From contig JAKVCR010000092.1 in NCBI GenBank assembly GCA_022448985.1, positions 1-39,743 of the forward strand: a stretch of DNA of 39,743 nucleotides. Direction: 5' to 3'. Position 1 is the stretch's first letter. Every line of letters begins with the position of its first letter. Under the pieces are notes generated by a model, which was not told the origin of the DNA, made no database searches, and saw only the letters and a list, made by a program, of their open reading frames with translations. The stretch is from Roseibacillus sp. Its GTDB lineage: Bacteria > Verrucomicrobiota > Verrucomicrobiia > Verrucomicrobiales > Akkermansiaceae. Of the stretch, positions 23,833 to 31,996 are shown piece by piece. Position numbers and translations under genes: made by a program.

Positions 23833-25047
23833 GTGAAGGACCTCAAGGATGGCATCCGCTCCCACGTCCGCATCGACTTCAAGGGACAGGTGCACAAAAC
23901 GTTCAGAGGCCACCAAAAGGGTGAACGCTGTGAGAATGAAACGCGTATCCTCAAGGCTCTCGAAGAGCGCGGCTGTCCCTACGTTCCCCGACTTCTGGAG
24001 CACCGACCAGAAGATTACTACATCGTTACCACCAATTGCGGACAGCCCGCGCCCGATATCTCGCGCGCCAAGTCCGATGCCCTCTTCGCCGGTCTTGAAC
24101 GGGAGTATGGCGTAAGCCATGACGATCCCGAACCCCGCAATGTCACCTACTGCTCTCGCCTCGGCCGCTTCTGTCTTATTGACTTTGAACTCGCTGAACT
24201 CCTTCCCGAACCCCACGAACCCGGACCGGTACCTCGCGATGTCTGGAAGGTTGCCTGGACCTTCCTCTCTGAAGGTGGAGTCATGCGCGACTCCAACGAT
24301 GACGCCTGCCTTGCTCTCGAAGTCGGCCCACAGGGGGCGTGCAAATTCGAGGCCCATGGCGAAGCCCTCCTTGAACCATCACACCTCGTCCTCGCTGTTT
24401 CTGACGGGATGGGAGGCGGCTCTGCAGGCGAATTGGCTTCCCGTCTTATTCTCGCATCGGTCAAACGAAATTCTGCGGAACTCTACGAAACCCTTCGGAA
24501 CCATGCCGAGGGCGAAGGTGCATCCGTGCTGCGCCAACTCTTGCAAAACGCCCATGAGGGGTTAAACGCCCTCGCCTTAGAGGACGACTCTCTCCAGGGC
24601 ATGGGCGCAACTCTCACCCTCGTCTGGCTCAGCCCAGAACACCTGCACATCGCCCACCTCGGCGACTCACGACTCTATCTCCACCGATCGGGGGAGACCA
24701 CCCAGCTCACCAACGATCACACCGAGGCGTGGTGCCAGTGGCAACGCGGTGAGATCAGTGAATTTGCCTATCGCTCTCATCCCCGACGGAGCGCCCTTTA
24801 TGAGGCCCTTGGAGGAGGCCACCCCAACATTTCCCCGCAGATCGAATCCCATGCCCTCCAGGACGGTGATCGCCTCCTCCTCTGCACTGATGGCATCATC
24901 GATGGCATCTGGGAGCGGGGTCTGGCAACTGAACTGGCGGAACCCGGCGAATCGGCAGACCTCGCCACCAGCATCCTCAACCGGGCACGGGGCAACAGCC
25001 GCAATGACGACGCCACCCTCATCGTTGCCAAGATTGCCCAACTTTGA
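23833..25047 (+). CDS. Kinase-like / PP2C protein phosphatase fusion
   Basis: A 404-residue protein joining two opposing activities. Residues 1 to about 145 resemble a compact Bud32/RIO/APH-type kinase: K22 ('VHKTF') and E36 ('CENETRIL') as the Lys-Glu pair, catalytic loop H96-x-D98-x4-N103 ('HDDPEPRN') and metal motif D117-F-E ('LIDFELAEL'). No glycine-rich loop is visible. Residues about 148-404 form a PP2C (PPM) phosphatase with the full metal set: 'RDSNDDACL' (152-160), 'VSDGMGGGSAGELASR' (189-204), 'GMGATL' (256-261), 'HLGDSRLYLH' (275-284), 'LLCTDGIIDG' (349-358) and 'RNDDATLIV' (390-398). The start is GTG 23833 without a clear ribosome-binding site; the upstream frame has no better start. 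The phosphatase is probably active on Ser/Thr-phosphorylated proteins. Whether the kinase half works is open. It precedes two glutamine synthetases and is divergent from rex. The 186 bases between it and rex are pyrimidine-rich and hold no feature I can support. Confidence 0.85.
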   Translation: MKDLKDGIRSHVRIDFKGQVHKTFRGHQKGERCENETRILKALEERGCPYVPRLLEHRPEDYYIVTTNCGQPAPDISRAKSDALFAGLEREYGVSHDDPEPRNVTYCSRLGRFCLIDFELAELLPEPHEPGPVPRDVWKVAWTFLSEGGVMRDSNDDACLALEVGPQGACKFEAHGEALLEPSHLVLAVSDGMGGGSAGELASRLILASVKRNSAELYETLRNHAEGEGASVLRQLLQNAHEGLNALALEDDSLQGMGATLTLVWLSPEHLHIAHLGDSRLYLHRSGETTQLTNDHTEAWCQWQRGEISEFAYRSHPRRSALYEALGGGHPNISPQIESHALQDGDRLLLCTDGIIDGIWERGLATELAEPGESADLATSILNRARGNSRNDDATLIVAKIAQL

Positions 25048-25190
25048 GCTTTTCGACTCGCGTTTTTTACTCAGTTTGGCACGGCCACTGCTACAGCAAA
25101 GGGCCTTCAAGGTCCCGTGGCATGAGCCCGTTTCCCGGATTCGTGCCTCCTGAAGCTCCACGGTGATCGAAACCCGATTAGAATACGACA

Positions 25191-26207
25191 ATGCCCAAAT
25201 ACAAATTGGATTACATCTGGCTGGATGGATACACGCCCGTCCCGAACCTCCGGACCAAGTGCTGCGTAAAGGAATTTGCGTCCTTCCCGGAACTCTCTGA
25301 ACTGCCCCTCTGGGGCTTCGACGGCAGCTCCACCGAGCAAGCCGAAGGCAGCGATTCCGACTGCATCCTCAAACCCGTCGCCGTTTATCCGGATAAGACC
25401 AACGAGCAGCAGGCTCTGGTGATGTGTGAGGTCATGTTGCCCAGCGGCGATCCTCATCCCTCCAACACCCGTGCCACGATCCTGGATGACGAAGGTGCCT
25501 GGTTCGGCTTTGAGCAGGAATACTTCCTTACCCAGAACGGTCTACCGCTAGGCTTTCCCAAGGAAGGCTACCCCGAACCGCAGGGCGAATACTACTGCGG
25601 AGTGGGCTTCAAGAACGTTGCTGCCCTCGGACGCGAAATTACCGAGGAGCATCTCTGGCAGTGCGTCCACGCTGGCATCAACCATGAGGGCATTAACGCC
25701 GAGGTCGCCAAAGGGCAGTGGGAATTCCAGATCTTCGGCAAGGGCTCCAAGAAAGCCGCCGACGATGTCTGGGTCGCCCGGTTCCTCCTTCTGCGCCTCT
25801 GCGAACAATATGGTGTCGATATTGATTGGCACTGCAAGCCTCTCGCGGGGGACTGGAATGGATCCGGCATGCACTCCAACTTCTCCACCACTTACTTGCG
25901 CGAGACCGGAGGCAAGGACTACTTCGAAGCTCTTATGGCAGCCTTCGATGCCAACCGGGAAGAGCACATCGCAGTCTACGGACCCGACAACCACATGCGA
26001 CTCACCGGCCTGCATGAGACCCAGTCCATCGACAAGTTCTCCTACGGCGTGGCCGACCGGGGAGCCTCTGTCCGCGTACCCCACGCCTTCGTTCAGGACG
26101 ACTACAAGGGCTATCTGGAAGACCGCCGGCCAAACTCGCAGGGCGATCCCTACGCCATCGCGAGCCGGATCCTCCAGACGATCGCCACGGTCCCCACCGG
26201 GAGCTGA
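25191..26207 (+). CDS. Glutamine synthetase type II (eukaryotic-like), copy 1
   Basis: A 338-residue GSII, much shorter than GlnA type I (about 470). It makes glutamine from glutamate, ammonia and ATP. Motifs: 'WGFDGSSTEQAEG' (41-53), metal-binding 'WFGFEQEYF' (104-112), 'GINAEVAKGQWEFQI' (167-181), 'DWNGSGMHSNFST' (221-233), 'NHMRLTGLHET' (267-277), and 'RGASVRVP' (290-297) with 'LEDRRPNSQGDPY' (309-321). GSII is the eukaryotic form, also found in some bacteria such as rhizobia, Streptomyces and Frankia. It lacks the adenylylation Tyr loop of GSI. It lies 143 bases after the kinase-phosphatase fusion and ends before a strong terminator, followed by a second GSII gene. Confidence 0.95.
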   Translation: MPKYKLDYIWLDGYTPVPNLRTKCCVKEFASFPELSELPLWGFDGSSTEQAEGSDSDCILKPVAVYPDKTNEQQALVMCEVMLPSGDPHPSNTRATILDDEGAWFGFEQEYFLTQNGLPLGFPKEGYPEPQGEYYCGVGFKNVAALGREITEEHLWQCVHAGINHEGINAEVAKGQWEFQIFGKGSKKAADDVWVARFLLLRLCEQYGVDIDWHCKPLAGDWNGSGMHSNFSTTYLRETGGKDYFEALMAAFDANREEHIAVYGPDNHMRLTGLHETQSIDKFSYGVADRGASVRVPHAFVQDDYKGYLEDRRPNSQGDPYAIASRILQTIATVPTGS

Positions 26208-26236
26208 CCGAAACAGGGCGCTCCCACCAATCTTAC

Positions 26237-26268
26237 ACGGCCAACCCTTCATCAGGGTTGGCCGTTTT
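26237..26268 (+). terminator. Intrinsic terminator after the first GSII gene
   Basis: A perfect 12-base stem (ACGGCCAACCCT at 26237-26248 with AGGGTTGGCCGT at 26254-26265) encloses a 5-base loop and ends in TTTT. It lies 30 bases after the stop codon, so the two glutamine synthetase genes are probably separate transcription units. Confidence 0.9.
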
Positions 26269-26284
26269 CGTGACGCCTGCGCGC

Positions 26285-26313
26285 TTGACAGTGTTTTCAG
26301 TCGAATCAAACTT
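26285..26313 (+). promoter_or_regulatory. Possible promoter of the second GSII gene
   Basis: A perfect -35 hexamer TTGACA (26285-26290) follows the terminator. The -10 region about 16-17 bases later (near CAAACT, 26307-26312) is poor. Transcription would then start within a few bases of the ATG at 26321, implying a nearly leaderless mRNA. Confidence 0.35.
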
Positions 26314-26320
26314 CCGCGCC

Positions 26321-27322
26321 ATGGCAGCAGCAAAACTCGAATACATCTGGCTGGACGGCTATACCCCGGAGCCCAACCTTCGCAGCAAAACCAAGATCTG
26401 GAATTACGACGGGGAAGAGGTTCCAGCTCCCGAATCACTTCCCGACTGGGCCTTTGATGGCTCCTCCACCGAGCAGGCCGAAGGGCATTCATCCGACTGT
26501 CTTCTCAAGCCCGTCCGGGTTGTCCCCGATCCAGACCGTCTCGACGCTTACCTCGTCATGTGTGAGGTTCTGGCCGCCGATGGCAGTGTGCACCCTTCCA
26601 ATACCCGGGGCGGGTGGGATGACGACGAAGACATGTGGTTCGGCTACGAGCAGGAGTATGTCCTGAGTAAAGGCGGACTCCCCATTGGCTTTCCGGCCAA
26701 AGGCTATCCTGGTCCGCAGGGGCCCTACTACTGCGCGGTCGGCGCCGGAAACGTGGATGGCCGGGATATTGTTGAGGAACATCTCGACCTCTGTCTCGAG
26801 GCAGGCCTGGGAGTCAGCGGCATAAACGCCGAGGTCATGATCGGCCAGTGGGAGTATCAACTCTTCGGCAAGGGCGCCAAGCGCGCGGCTGACGATGCCT
26901 GGCTGGCCCGCTACCTTCTCTACCGCACCGCCGAGAAGTATGGCGTGACCGTCGAACTGCATCCCAAACCGGTCCTTGGCGATTGGAATGGCTCCGGTAT
27001 GCATACCAACTTTTCCAACACCTTCATCCGCGAGGAAGGCGGGGAAGAGGGCATCAAGGCTCTCCTCGACAAGTTTGCCCCCGTGCACGACGAGCACATT
27101 GCGGTCTACGGATCATGCAACGACCTTCGTCTCACTGGGCTCCACGAGACACAGGCCATTGACAAATTCAGTTATGCGGTCTCCGACCGTGGAGCCTCCA
27201 TCCGGATCCCGGTGGGAACCGTCCAGGACGGCTGGAAGGGTTACCTCGAGGACCGGCGCCCGGCTTCCAACGCCGATCCCTACCGCGTGGCACAGCGGAT
27301 CTGCCAGACTGTCAACGGCTAG
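26321..27322 (+). CDS. Glutamine synthetase type II, copy 2
   Basis: A 333-residue GSII. The frame opens at 26258, but ATG 26321 matches the N-terminus of copy 1 ('MAAAKLEYIWLDGYTPEPNL' against 'MPKYKLDYIWLDGYTPVPNL'). The active-site motifs are present: 'FDGSSTEQAEG', 'MWFGYEQEY', 'GINAEVMIGQWEYQLFGKG', 'DWNGSGMHTNFSN', 'NDLRLTGLHET', 'RGASIRIP' and 'YLEDRRPASNADPY'. It differs from copy 1 in the N-terminal 25-45 region ('KIWNYDGEEVPAPES'), closer to eukaryotic GSII, where copy 1 has 'CCVKEFASFPELS'. By eye, more than half of the residues are identical to copy 1, so the pair are diverged paralogues rather than a recent duplication. It has its own terminator at 27364-27392. Confidence 0.95.
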   Translation: MAAAKLEYIWLDGYTPEPNLRSKTKIWNYDGEEVPAPESLPDWAFDGSSTEQAEGHSSDCLLKPVRVVPDPDRLDAYLVMCEVLAADGSVHPSNTRGGWDDDEDMWFGYEQEYVLSKGGLPIGFPAKGYPGPQGPYYCAVGAGNVDGRDIVEEHLDLCLEAGLGVSGINAEVMIGQWEYQLFGKGAKRAADDAWLARYLLYRTAEKYGVTVELHPKPVLGDWNGSGMHTNFSNTFIREEGGEEGIKALLDKFAPVHDEHIAVYGSCNDLRLTGLHETQAIDKFSYAVSDRGASIRIPVGTVQDGWKGYLEDRRPASNADPYRVAQRICQTVNG

Positions 27323-27363
27323 CGCATCCCTAAGAACTTACGTCGCCATCAACACTGATACAG

Positions 27364-27392
27364 AACCGGGAACCGCAAGGTTCCCGGTTTTT
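27364..27392 (+). terminator. Intrinsic terminator after the second GSII gene
   Basis: An 11-base perfect stem (AACCGGGAACC at 27364-27374 with GGTTCCCGGTT at 27379-27389) has a GCAA tetraloop and ends in a run of five T residues (27388-27392). It lies 41 bases after the stop codon. The remaining 133 bases up to the PAP2 gene show no further feature. Confidence 0.92.
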
Positions 27393-27525
27393 CTGTAACG
27401 TGGAGACTCTTCAGGCCCTGCCTATGATCAGGCTCATCCCCCTGCCGAACCTCTTCCCCAGCCGTATCTATCTCCCGACACTGCTGACTGGACACTGAAT
27501 ACTCAAACCTACCATCCTCTCTCCC

Positions 27526-28776
27526 GTGACCAGACGCTGGATCCTCGTTCTCTATCTCATCCCTGCGGTTCTCCTCGCAGGAGGATCCCTGCCCTTTCTC
27601 TTCAGCGATTTGGACATGGATATCGCCCGGCAGTTCTACAACGAGAAGGCCAAGCTCTGGACCCTCTCCGACAAGTCGCCCTGGCTTCAACTCCACCGCT
27701 TTGGTGCGATCCCCGCCCTCGTTACTGCGGTCCTGGCCCTCTCTGTCCTTGTCCTCGGTATCGGGCGGCACCGATTTGTTTCCTCCCGGAAACTCTCCGC
27801 CTTCCTCGTTCTTTCCCTCATCATCGGTCCCGGTCTCATCGCCGATTTCCTCCTGCAGGAAAACTGGGGACGTCCCCAGCCATATGAAATCGTTGGCTTG
27901 GGAGGAGCGAATACGTTTGAGCGCCTGCTGAAAATTGATCCTACTACTGAAGGTCATTCCTTCGTGAGCGGCCTCGCCTCTACAGGTTTCTATTTTTTCG
28001 CCTGCGGTCTCACCTTAATAGCCTGCAGGAGGCGAAAGACCGGGATCCTGGTCATCGTGGCCGCCGGAACCTACGGCGCCACCATCGGGATGGCATGCAT
28101 CGTCCAGGGCACCCACTTTGCAAGCGATGTCCTTTGGTCTGCTGGTGTGGCCTGGTTCGCCTCCGCTGGCCTGTTCCATATCTTCGGACTACATCGCAAG
28201 GCCCTCTATGAACCAAAAAAAGACGTTGCCGGACATATCCCGCCCTGGGCCCGTTTTGGCATCCTGGTAGCCCTACTCGCCACGATCGGCACAACCTGCC
28301 TTGCCTATCCCTATTCACGCATCAATACCACCACTCTGGTCAGTGAAAAACTGGAACGCCTGCCCGATACGATCCATATAACCCTTGATCTCGAAGGCTC
28401 CCTCGTTCTTGCCGGAGGCGACAAACTCCTCCTTGAAACGGAATCCCGTGGGATCGGGTTCCCCCGGGCAAAGCTGCGAAACAAGCGCATCTTCATCACG
28501 GACGGAAGCGAGGTGGTTCACCGCCGAAGCGGTCACTTTACCAAACTCAATGTTCACAACCGGATCATCCTGCCCCCCAACCGCGTCTACCGGATCACCC
28601 TGGGAAAACGGGTAAGCTCCGTAGGCGTCCTTCCGCCCGGAAAAGAATCACAATCAGGGCACTTCGCTCATGTCTGGCTCACCTCCGGTTTCGGGACCAA
28701 ACTCCTCACTAGAGGGAGTAAAGCCGGAGGTGAGGATTTCTTCGGCCGCCGGACCCGCTCTTTCCGGGTCGAGTAG
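27526..28776 (+). CDS. PAP2-family membrane protein with altered active-site motifs and an extracytoplasmic C-terminal domain
   Basis: A 416-residue membrane protein. Helices are visible at about 5-25, 58-80, 90-109, 152-166, 172-190, 200-217 and 252-270. The core is of the PAP2 lipid-phosphatase type (lipid A phosphatases LpxE/LpxF, undecaprenyl-PP phosphatase). Motif 1 'ENWGRPQP' (112-119) keeps R116-P but shows no Lys in the expected stretch before it. Motif 2 reads S145-F-V-S-G-L-A where the family has PSGH, so the catalytic His is Leu150. Motif 3 keeps H197-x3-D201 ('GTHFASDV') but has Cys191 in place of the Arg six residues earlier. Residues about 272-416 form a soluble beta-rich domain unlike the standard family. 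The start is GTG 27526. It may be a divergent or inactive phosphatase. The gene lies alone between a terminator and lysA. Confidence 0.7.
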   Translation: MTRRWILVLYLIPAVLLAGGSLPFLFSDLDMDIARQFYNEKAKLWTLSDKSPWLQLHRFGAIPALVTAVLALSVLVLGIGRHRFVSSRKLSAFLVLSLIIGPGLIADFLLQENWGRPQPYEIVGLGGANTFERLLKIDPTTEGHSFVSGLASTGFYFFACGLTLIACRRRKTGILVIVAAGTYGATIGMACIVQGTHFASDVLWSAGVAWFASAGLFHIFGLHRKALYEPKKDVAGHIPPWARFGILVALLATIGTTCLAYPYSRINTTTLVSEKLERLPDTIHITLDLEGSLVLAGGDKLLLETESRGIGFPRAKLRNKRIFITDGSEVVHRRSGHFTKLNVHNRIILPPNRVYRITLGKRVSSVGVLPPGKESQSGHFAHVWLTSGFGTKLLTRGSKAGGEDFFGRRTRSFRVE

Positions 28777-28875
28777 CCTCTTGCCCCTTCAGGAACATTT
28801 CCTCGCTTTTGGAGTGTTGGAGTCCGGGGATTCTGGGGTATTGGTCCCCCCGCAGCCCACACCCAGTCCCGACCC

Positions 28876-30156
28876 ATGCACCAGTTCCGCTACCGCCAAG
28901 GCATCCTCCACTGTGAGGAGGTGAGCCTGCAGGCTCTGGTCGAGGAGCACGGAACCCCCCTCTACGTCTATTCCGCCCAGACCTTCCGCGACAACTACCA
29001 GCAACTCCACACAGCCCTGAAGGGTCTCGATCACCGGATTGCTTACGCGGTAAAGGCCAATTCAAATCTCTCGGTCCTCGGTCTGCTCGCTGAACTCGGC
29101 AGCGGGTTCGACATTGTCTCCGGGGGGGAACTCTTCCGTGTGATTAAGGCCGGGGGCGATCCGAAACTCTGCTCTTTCGCCGGGGTGGGCAAGACTGCGG
29201 AAGAGATCCGCTATGCGCTGGAACAGGGAATTCACTGCTTCAACGTAGAGTCCATCGCCGAACTCGAATTCATCAACGAAGTGGCTGAAGGTGTTGGTGC
29301 AACTGCTCCCATAGCAGTACGCATTAACCCCAACGTAGACGCCAAAACTCACAGGTATATCTCCACCGGCAAGGCGGAGAACAAGTTCGGAATCGACCAT
29401 GAGGACGCCCACGAAGTCTACGAACGCGCCGCATCTCTCCCCCGGATCCAAATCAAGGGCGTGCAGATGCACATTGGATCCCAACTCACCAGCGTCAACC
29501 CGTTCGTGGAAGCCGTCGAGCGGGTTGTTCCTCTTGTCGCCCAGTTGAAGGCCGCCCATGACATTGAGTTCTTCTCCATCGGCGGAGGAATCGGCATCGT
29601 CTATAATGACGCCCTCGCCTCCGGTCAACGAGATTGGTGGGACCGGCACGATGACCCGCCGCTATCCCCCGTGACCTACGCCAAGAAACTTGTCCCCCTC
29701 CTTCAGCCCCTCGACCTCACAATTCTTCTCGAACCCGGTCGCTACATGGCGGGAAATGCCGGCGTCCTTCTCACCACCTGCCTTTATGAAAAGAAGGGCC
29801 ATGCGAAGACCTTCAAGGTTGTCGATGCCGGGATGAATGACCTCATTCGCCCAGCCCTCTACCAGGGGCACCACGAGATTGTTCCCGTCCGGGAGGACGA
29901 AGCGGGAACCCGCGTCACCGCCGATGTGGTAGGTCCCATCTGCGAGAGTGGCGACTTCTTCTGCCAGGACCGCGAAATCGCCGACTTCCAGGCCAACGAC
30001 ATCATCGCCCTCATGAGTGCAGGAGCCTACAGCTTCACTATGGCATCCAACTATAACTCTCGCCCGATGCCCCCCGAGATCCTTGTCGAGGGCGCACAGG
30101 CCAGGATTGCACGCCACCGTCAATCCTGGGACGACCTCATCGCCCCTGAACCGTAG
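28876..30156 (+). CDS. lysA: Diaminopimelate decarboxylase
   Basis: A 426-residue PLP enzyme that decarboxylates meso-diaminopimelate to L-lysine, the last step of lysine synthesis. The alanine-racemase-fold barrel has the PLP lysine K60 in 'IAYAVKANSN'. Other features are 'GSGFDIVSGGELFR', 'RINPNVDAKTHRYISTGK', 'GVQMHIGSQL', the phosphate-binding 'SIGGGIGIVY', and 'EPGRYMAGNAGVL'. In the C-terminal beta domain are 'VVDAGMNDLIRPALYQGHH' and 'GPICESGDFF', whose Cys completes the active site across the dimer. Length is normal. It starts 99 bases after the PAP2 gene and converges with sdaA, with 26 bases between the stop codons. Confidence 0.96.
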   Translation: MHQFRYRQGILHCEEVSLQALVEEHGTPLYVYSAQTFRDNYQQLHTALKGLDHRIAYAVKANSNLSVLGLLAELGSGFDIVSGGELFRVIKAGGDPKLCSFAGVGKTAEEIRYALEQGIHCFNVESIAELEFINEVAEGVGATAPIAVRINPNVDAKTHRYISTGKAENKFGIDHEDAHEVYERAASLPRIQIKGVQMHIGSQLTSVNPFVEAVERVVPLVAQLKAAHDIEFFSIGGGIGIVYNDALASGQRDWWDRHDDPPLSPVTYAKKLVPLLQPLDLTILLEPGRYMAGNAGVLLTTCLYEKKGHAKTFKVVDAGMNDLIRPALYQGHHEIVPVREDEAGTRVTADVVGPICESGDFFCQDREIADFQANDIIALMSAGAYSFTMASNYNSRPMPPEILVEGAQARIARHRQSWDDLIAPEP

Positions 30157-30182
30157 TCTGGCATACCCTCCGCTCCCGGAAG

Positions 30183-31784
30183 TTACGATTCCACCTCCAC
30201 CTTCCCGCAAGTTCCACACCCGCGGGCCAGTTGTTCTTCCCAGGCTTTCGATGTCGGCGTGATAGCCAATCCACCGAGTCCTGTGCAGCATATCTCGCGT
30301 GGCATGAGATCGCCCACCTGCTTCATGGCGTCTACGACCTCGTCAAAGGGAACAAGGTGCTGATAGTCAGCCAGCGCCATGTTGGCGGAGGAAAGCGCAT
30401 TGGAAGCTGCAGTTACATTGCGACCGAGACAGGGAGCTTCCACTCGGTTGGCCAACGTATCGCAGGTCATGCCCAGGGAATTCTGCAGAGCCATGGAAGC
30501 AGCTCCCAGCTGCTGCCCGAAACTCCCTCCCATCAGAAGGACAATTCCTGCCGCGGCCATGGCTGCGCCCGATCCGCACTCTGCCATGCAACCTGCTTCT
30601 TCTGCCGCGAAAGTCGAGTGGGCTGCAATGAATACGCCGATCATTCCCGCCGCCAGCATCGCCTCAATCCTCTCCTCGCGGCTCTTGCTCAGGGCATCGG
30701 CCACCCCGAGAACCGCCCCCGGAAGAGCTCCGCAACTTCCCGCCGTCGGAGCCGCCACGATGACTCCCATGGAACTCTTCATTTCCATCATGGAAGAAAC
30801 ATACATGATGATCCGGTTAAGCACGTCCCCCGGAACGAGTTGTCCTGCCTCAAGCTTCTCTGCGAACAGCGGCGACTGTGCCGGCAGGATTCGGTCAGCA
30901 AAGCTGGTCCCCTGCAACCCATTCCGAATCGACCCCTCCATCGTCTCAATCAACTTCCCCATACGCTCCCGCACCTCCTCCACCGGAAGGCCTCCACGCT
31001 CACCTTCATAGATTGCCCCAAGCTCCCCAAGGGTCGCCCCTCCTCCATTCTCCCGGTGGAAGGCTTCCATCTCCACACAGCGCAACCAGGGGACGGAGAG
31101 ATTCCGTCGGGACAACACCGGCAGGACCGGATGGAGCACCCGAACCGCCGAAACAGCCGGATTACCCCGCAGTTCTTCCAGCAGATCCCCGTCGAGATTA
31201 CTGCCACTCTTGATTTCGAGCAAAACCTCCCTGCTCCCTTGTCGAACGACGACCTCGTCGAAGGAAAAATGGTCCGAGAGCCAACCGGACAGTCCATCGG
31301 CAGCCCCCACATCGGAGAGGAAGACAAGGGTTTCAAAATAGTCCCCCTCCATCCGGATTTCGGCACCCTCAACCTCCTCCACCACGATCATGCCTCCCCC
31401 GGTCGAGATCGCCCTCATCGAGCGCTCCTCGTCGGGGTTACGCAGAGTGAGCTTGTAGGTATTGGGGTGCTCTGCCCCGTAACTCACGTAGCGGATCTCC
31501 ACCTTGATCCCTGCCTTCTCAATCTCCTCGCGGAAGCCCGGAAGACGCTCGTCATCCGTTTCCCAGCCCATCAATCCACCAAAAAGACCCAGGTCAGATC
31601 CCTGCGGCTCATGGGTGGTGACCAGCGAACCGTTGGGGTCATACTCCACTACCACCTCTCTGAGATCACCTCCCATCAGGTCGCGGGCCAACCGCCCAAT
31701 TCTCAACGCAGCCGCGCTGTGCGAACTGGAGGGCCCCCGCATCACGGGTCCAAGCACATCGTTGAAGATACTGGGAGGCGTCAC
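30183..31784 (-). CDS. sdaA: L-serine ammonia-lyase, iron-sulfur type (fused beta and alpha domains)
   Basis: A 533-residue L-serine dehydratase converting serine to pyruvate and ammonia with a [4Fe-4S] cluster. The beta domain comes first ('GPVMRGPSSSHSAAALRIGRLAR', from about 12), followed by a longer-than-usual linking part, then the alpha domain with 'MKSSMGVIVAAPTAGSCGALPG', 'AAEEAGCMAECGSGAAMAAAG' and 'NRVEAPCLGRN'. The cysteines in those three alpha-domain segments, with the C-terminal 'CGTCGKVEVES', include the candidate cluster ligands. The single-chain order agrees with E. coli-type SdaA, but the chain is longer (E. coli SdaA is about 454 residues), mostly between residues 100 and 300. 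The start is GTG 31784. It converges with lysA and is divergent from the EamA transporter gene. Confidence 0.93.
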   Translation of the reverse strand: MTPPSIFNDVLGPVMRGPSSSHSAAALRIGRLARDLMGGDLREVVVEYDPNGSLVTTHEPQGSDLGLFGGLMGWETDDERLPGFREEIEKAGIKVEIRYVSYGAEHPNTYKLTLRNPDEERSMRAISTGGGMIVVEEVEGAEIRMEGDYFETLVFLSDVGAADGLSGWLSDHFSFDEVVVRQGSREVLLEIKSGSNLDGDLLEELRGNPAVSAVRVLHPVLPVLSRRNLSVPWLRCVEMEAFHRENGGGATLGELGAIYEGERGGLPVEEVRERMGKLIETMEGSIRNGLQGTSFADRILPAQSPLFAEKLEAGQLVPGDVLNRIIMYVSSMMEMKSSMGVIVAAPTAGSCGALPGAVLGVADALSKSREERIEAMLAAGMIGVFIAAHSTFAAEEAGCMAECGSGAAMAAAGIVLLMGGSFGQQLGAASMALQNSLGMTCDTLANRVEAPCLGRNVTAASNALSSANMALADYQHLVPFDEVVDAMKQVGDLMPREICCTGLGGLAITPTSKAWEEQLARGCGTCGKVEVES

Positions 31785-31996
31785 CGGTCCACTCTATTGC
31801 GGAAGAAGGTCAAGATCAAGACGTCCGTAAATCAAACCAAGGATACAGTATTCAGTGGACAGCAGATGGACGACCCGCAATCTGGAAGCATCCTGCCCCC
31901 CTCTCCCTTCAAACCAGCATAAGGCCCTCACCGACTTTTCCCATAAAACCGTTAGTCCAATACCACTTCCTCGTATTCATCCTCGCTCTGACCGCG

